Source: Roridomyces roridus (Eukaryota; Basidiomycota; Agaricomycetes; Agaricales; Mycenaceae). Taken from it: 64,000 nt of DNA. The notes under the pieces are model-generated. The model saw only the letters and a list, made by a program, of their open reading frames with translations, had not been told where the DNA came from and searched no databases. A program made the translations under genes and the position numbers. Below, in pieces: positions 63,399 to 64,000 of the stretch (its first letter is position 1; each line of letters begins with the position of its first letter). The stretch covers positions 806,001-870,000 of the forward strand of contig JARKIF010000004.1 in the NCBI GenBank assembly GCA_029378245.1. The letters are read 5' to 3'.

Positions 63399-64000
63399 GA
63401 CGAATTCGGGCGTGCAGTAGTGGGAGGAAGGAAGGACGATTCAAGATTGTCGGTCCCAGATATATAGCCGCTCAGTGCCAAGGATGTTGACGCGCGGCGG
63501 TGCTGCGACGTGTCGACCAACAATTGATCTCGTACTGCGCTGGCGTCCAATTCAATGGTTGCGGGACCGCAGTCTGAGGGCGAGTACATACCTTGTGCAG
63601 AATGAGACGCAGTGGGATCATGGTGGTTGCGACGAAAATAAGATAAATAATAGGTACAAAAGTCGCGGTCGGTATCGACTGGGACATAAAAGTAAAAAAA
63701 AATAGGTAGATGAGAGATCATAGTAAGATGGGTCGAGATACTCGGGAGGGGGAGGGGAGGGGTTATGTAGGAAAGGCCGAAAACACAAATGTAGAATCCG
63801 AATAAATCGCCTCCGTAGAGGTTCCTTCCATAACATCCGCATGGACCGTCATTAGAAGATCCACCCGTCCGTCCGTTCATACGTATCTAACCCCACGAGT
63901 CAATTGTCTATCCGTCTAGCGAGGCGGAGCCTGCACAGACGCTCGTCGATAGTTGTAGCGATGTCGGCGTGTAGACGCCCAATGGCTCTTCGTTCGCAAT
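63399..64000. other. Right edge, nothing supported
   Basis: A minus-strand frame (63,284-63,880) overlaps the MFS start in another frame and shows no domain. A purine-rich AGTAAAAAAAAATAGG tract lies near 63,690. No gene called. Confidence 0.4.

Noticed and set aside
1..64000. CRISPR arrays, bacterial operons, rRNA genes
   Set aside because: The genome is eukaryotic; no spaced palindromic repeats, Shine-Dalgarno-led operons or rRNA sequence were seen.

Overview
The window is nuclear DNA of a basidiomycete fungus, most likely an Agaricomycete; the species cannot be named. Nearly every gene is split by many introns of about 44-60 nt with GT(A/G)NGT donors. Several families that are expanded in Agaricomycetes are present: F-box, BTB, DUF6534-type membrane proteins, DUF3328/UstY, a kinase-like family and Crinkler-like NTPases. 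A CDK1 with an intact PSTAIRE helix and a p47/Shp1 adaptor are the conserved housekeeping genes. All exon models below were built by hand from reading frame, splice sites and family motifs.

Layout. 0-6.3 kb: Shp1/p47 (cut by the left edge), an F-box relic between partial copies of the Shp1 promoter, a BTB protein, and a tandem pair of type I membrane proteins. 6.7-9.4 kb: degenerate short-repeat DNA. 9.5-16.3 kb: a gene of unknown function and a 1,219-aa tyrosine recombinase/zinc-finger protein of the DUF3435 type, with a 606-bp hAT-like MITE inside one of its introns. 16.3-25.5 kb: a tRNA-Glu, tRNA relics, and a duplicated cluster of small secreted repeat proteins with UstY (DUF3328) genes. 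25.7-38.4 kb: a seven-TM protein, a kinase-like protein, two F-box loci (one broken), an NmrA-like protein, a MYND protein, a lineage-specific protein and a truncated Crinkler-like gene. 40.6-48 kb: a divergent pair of large Crinkler-like P-loop NTPase genes. 48.4-54.2 kb: a 2OG-Fe(II) oxygenase, a DUF6534 protein and an F-box/LRR pseudogene. 56.8-63.4 kb: CDK1, a secreted protein interrupted by a DNA transposon that can be spliced out exactly, and an MFS transporter.

The most interesting system lies at 17.7-25.5 kb. Four minus-strand genes encode a signal peptide followed by repeats. Most repeats have a dibasic Kex2-type site, a short aromatic core (usually F-x-W, such as FFW, FWW, FSW, FTW or FYW) and an acidic spacer. 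In the clearest gene each repeat sits on its own phase-matched exon. Next to them lie one intact UstY gene with both HXXHC motifs and two broken copies, in repeated divergent units. This is the architecture of a dikaritin-type (ustiloxin/asperipin-like) RiPP locus, described mainly in Ascomycota, but with exon-per-core precursors and Trp-containing cores. The product is inferred, not shown.

The second notable system is at 59.2-60.6 kb. A 1,323-bp element with CACTGTGA termini and a 3-bp TAT target duplication lies inside a coding exon. Its own terminal repeats supply a GT donor and an AG acceptor that keep the reading frame. This looks like a DNA transposon acting as a newborn intron.
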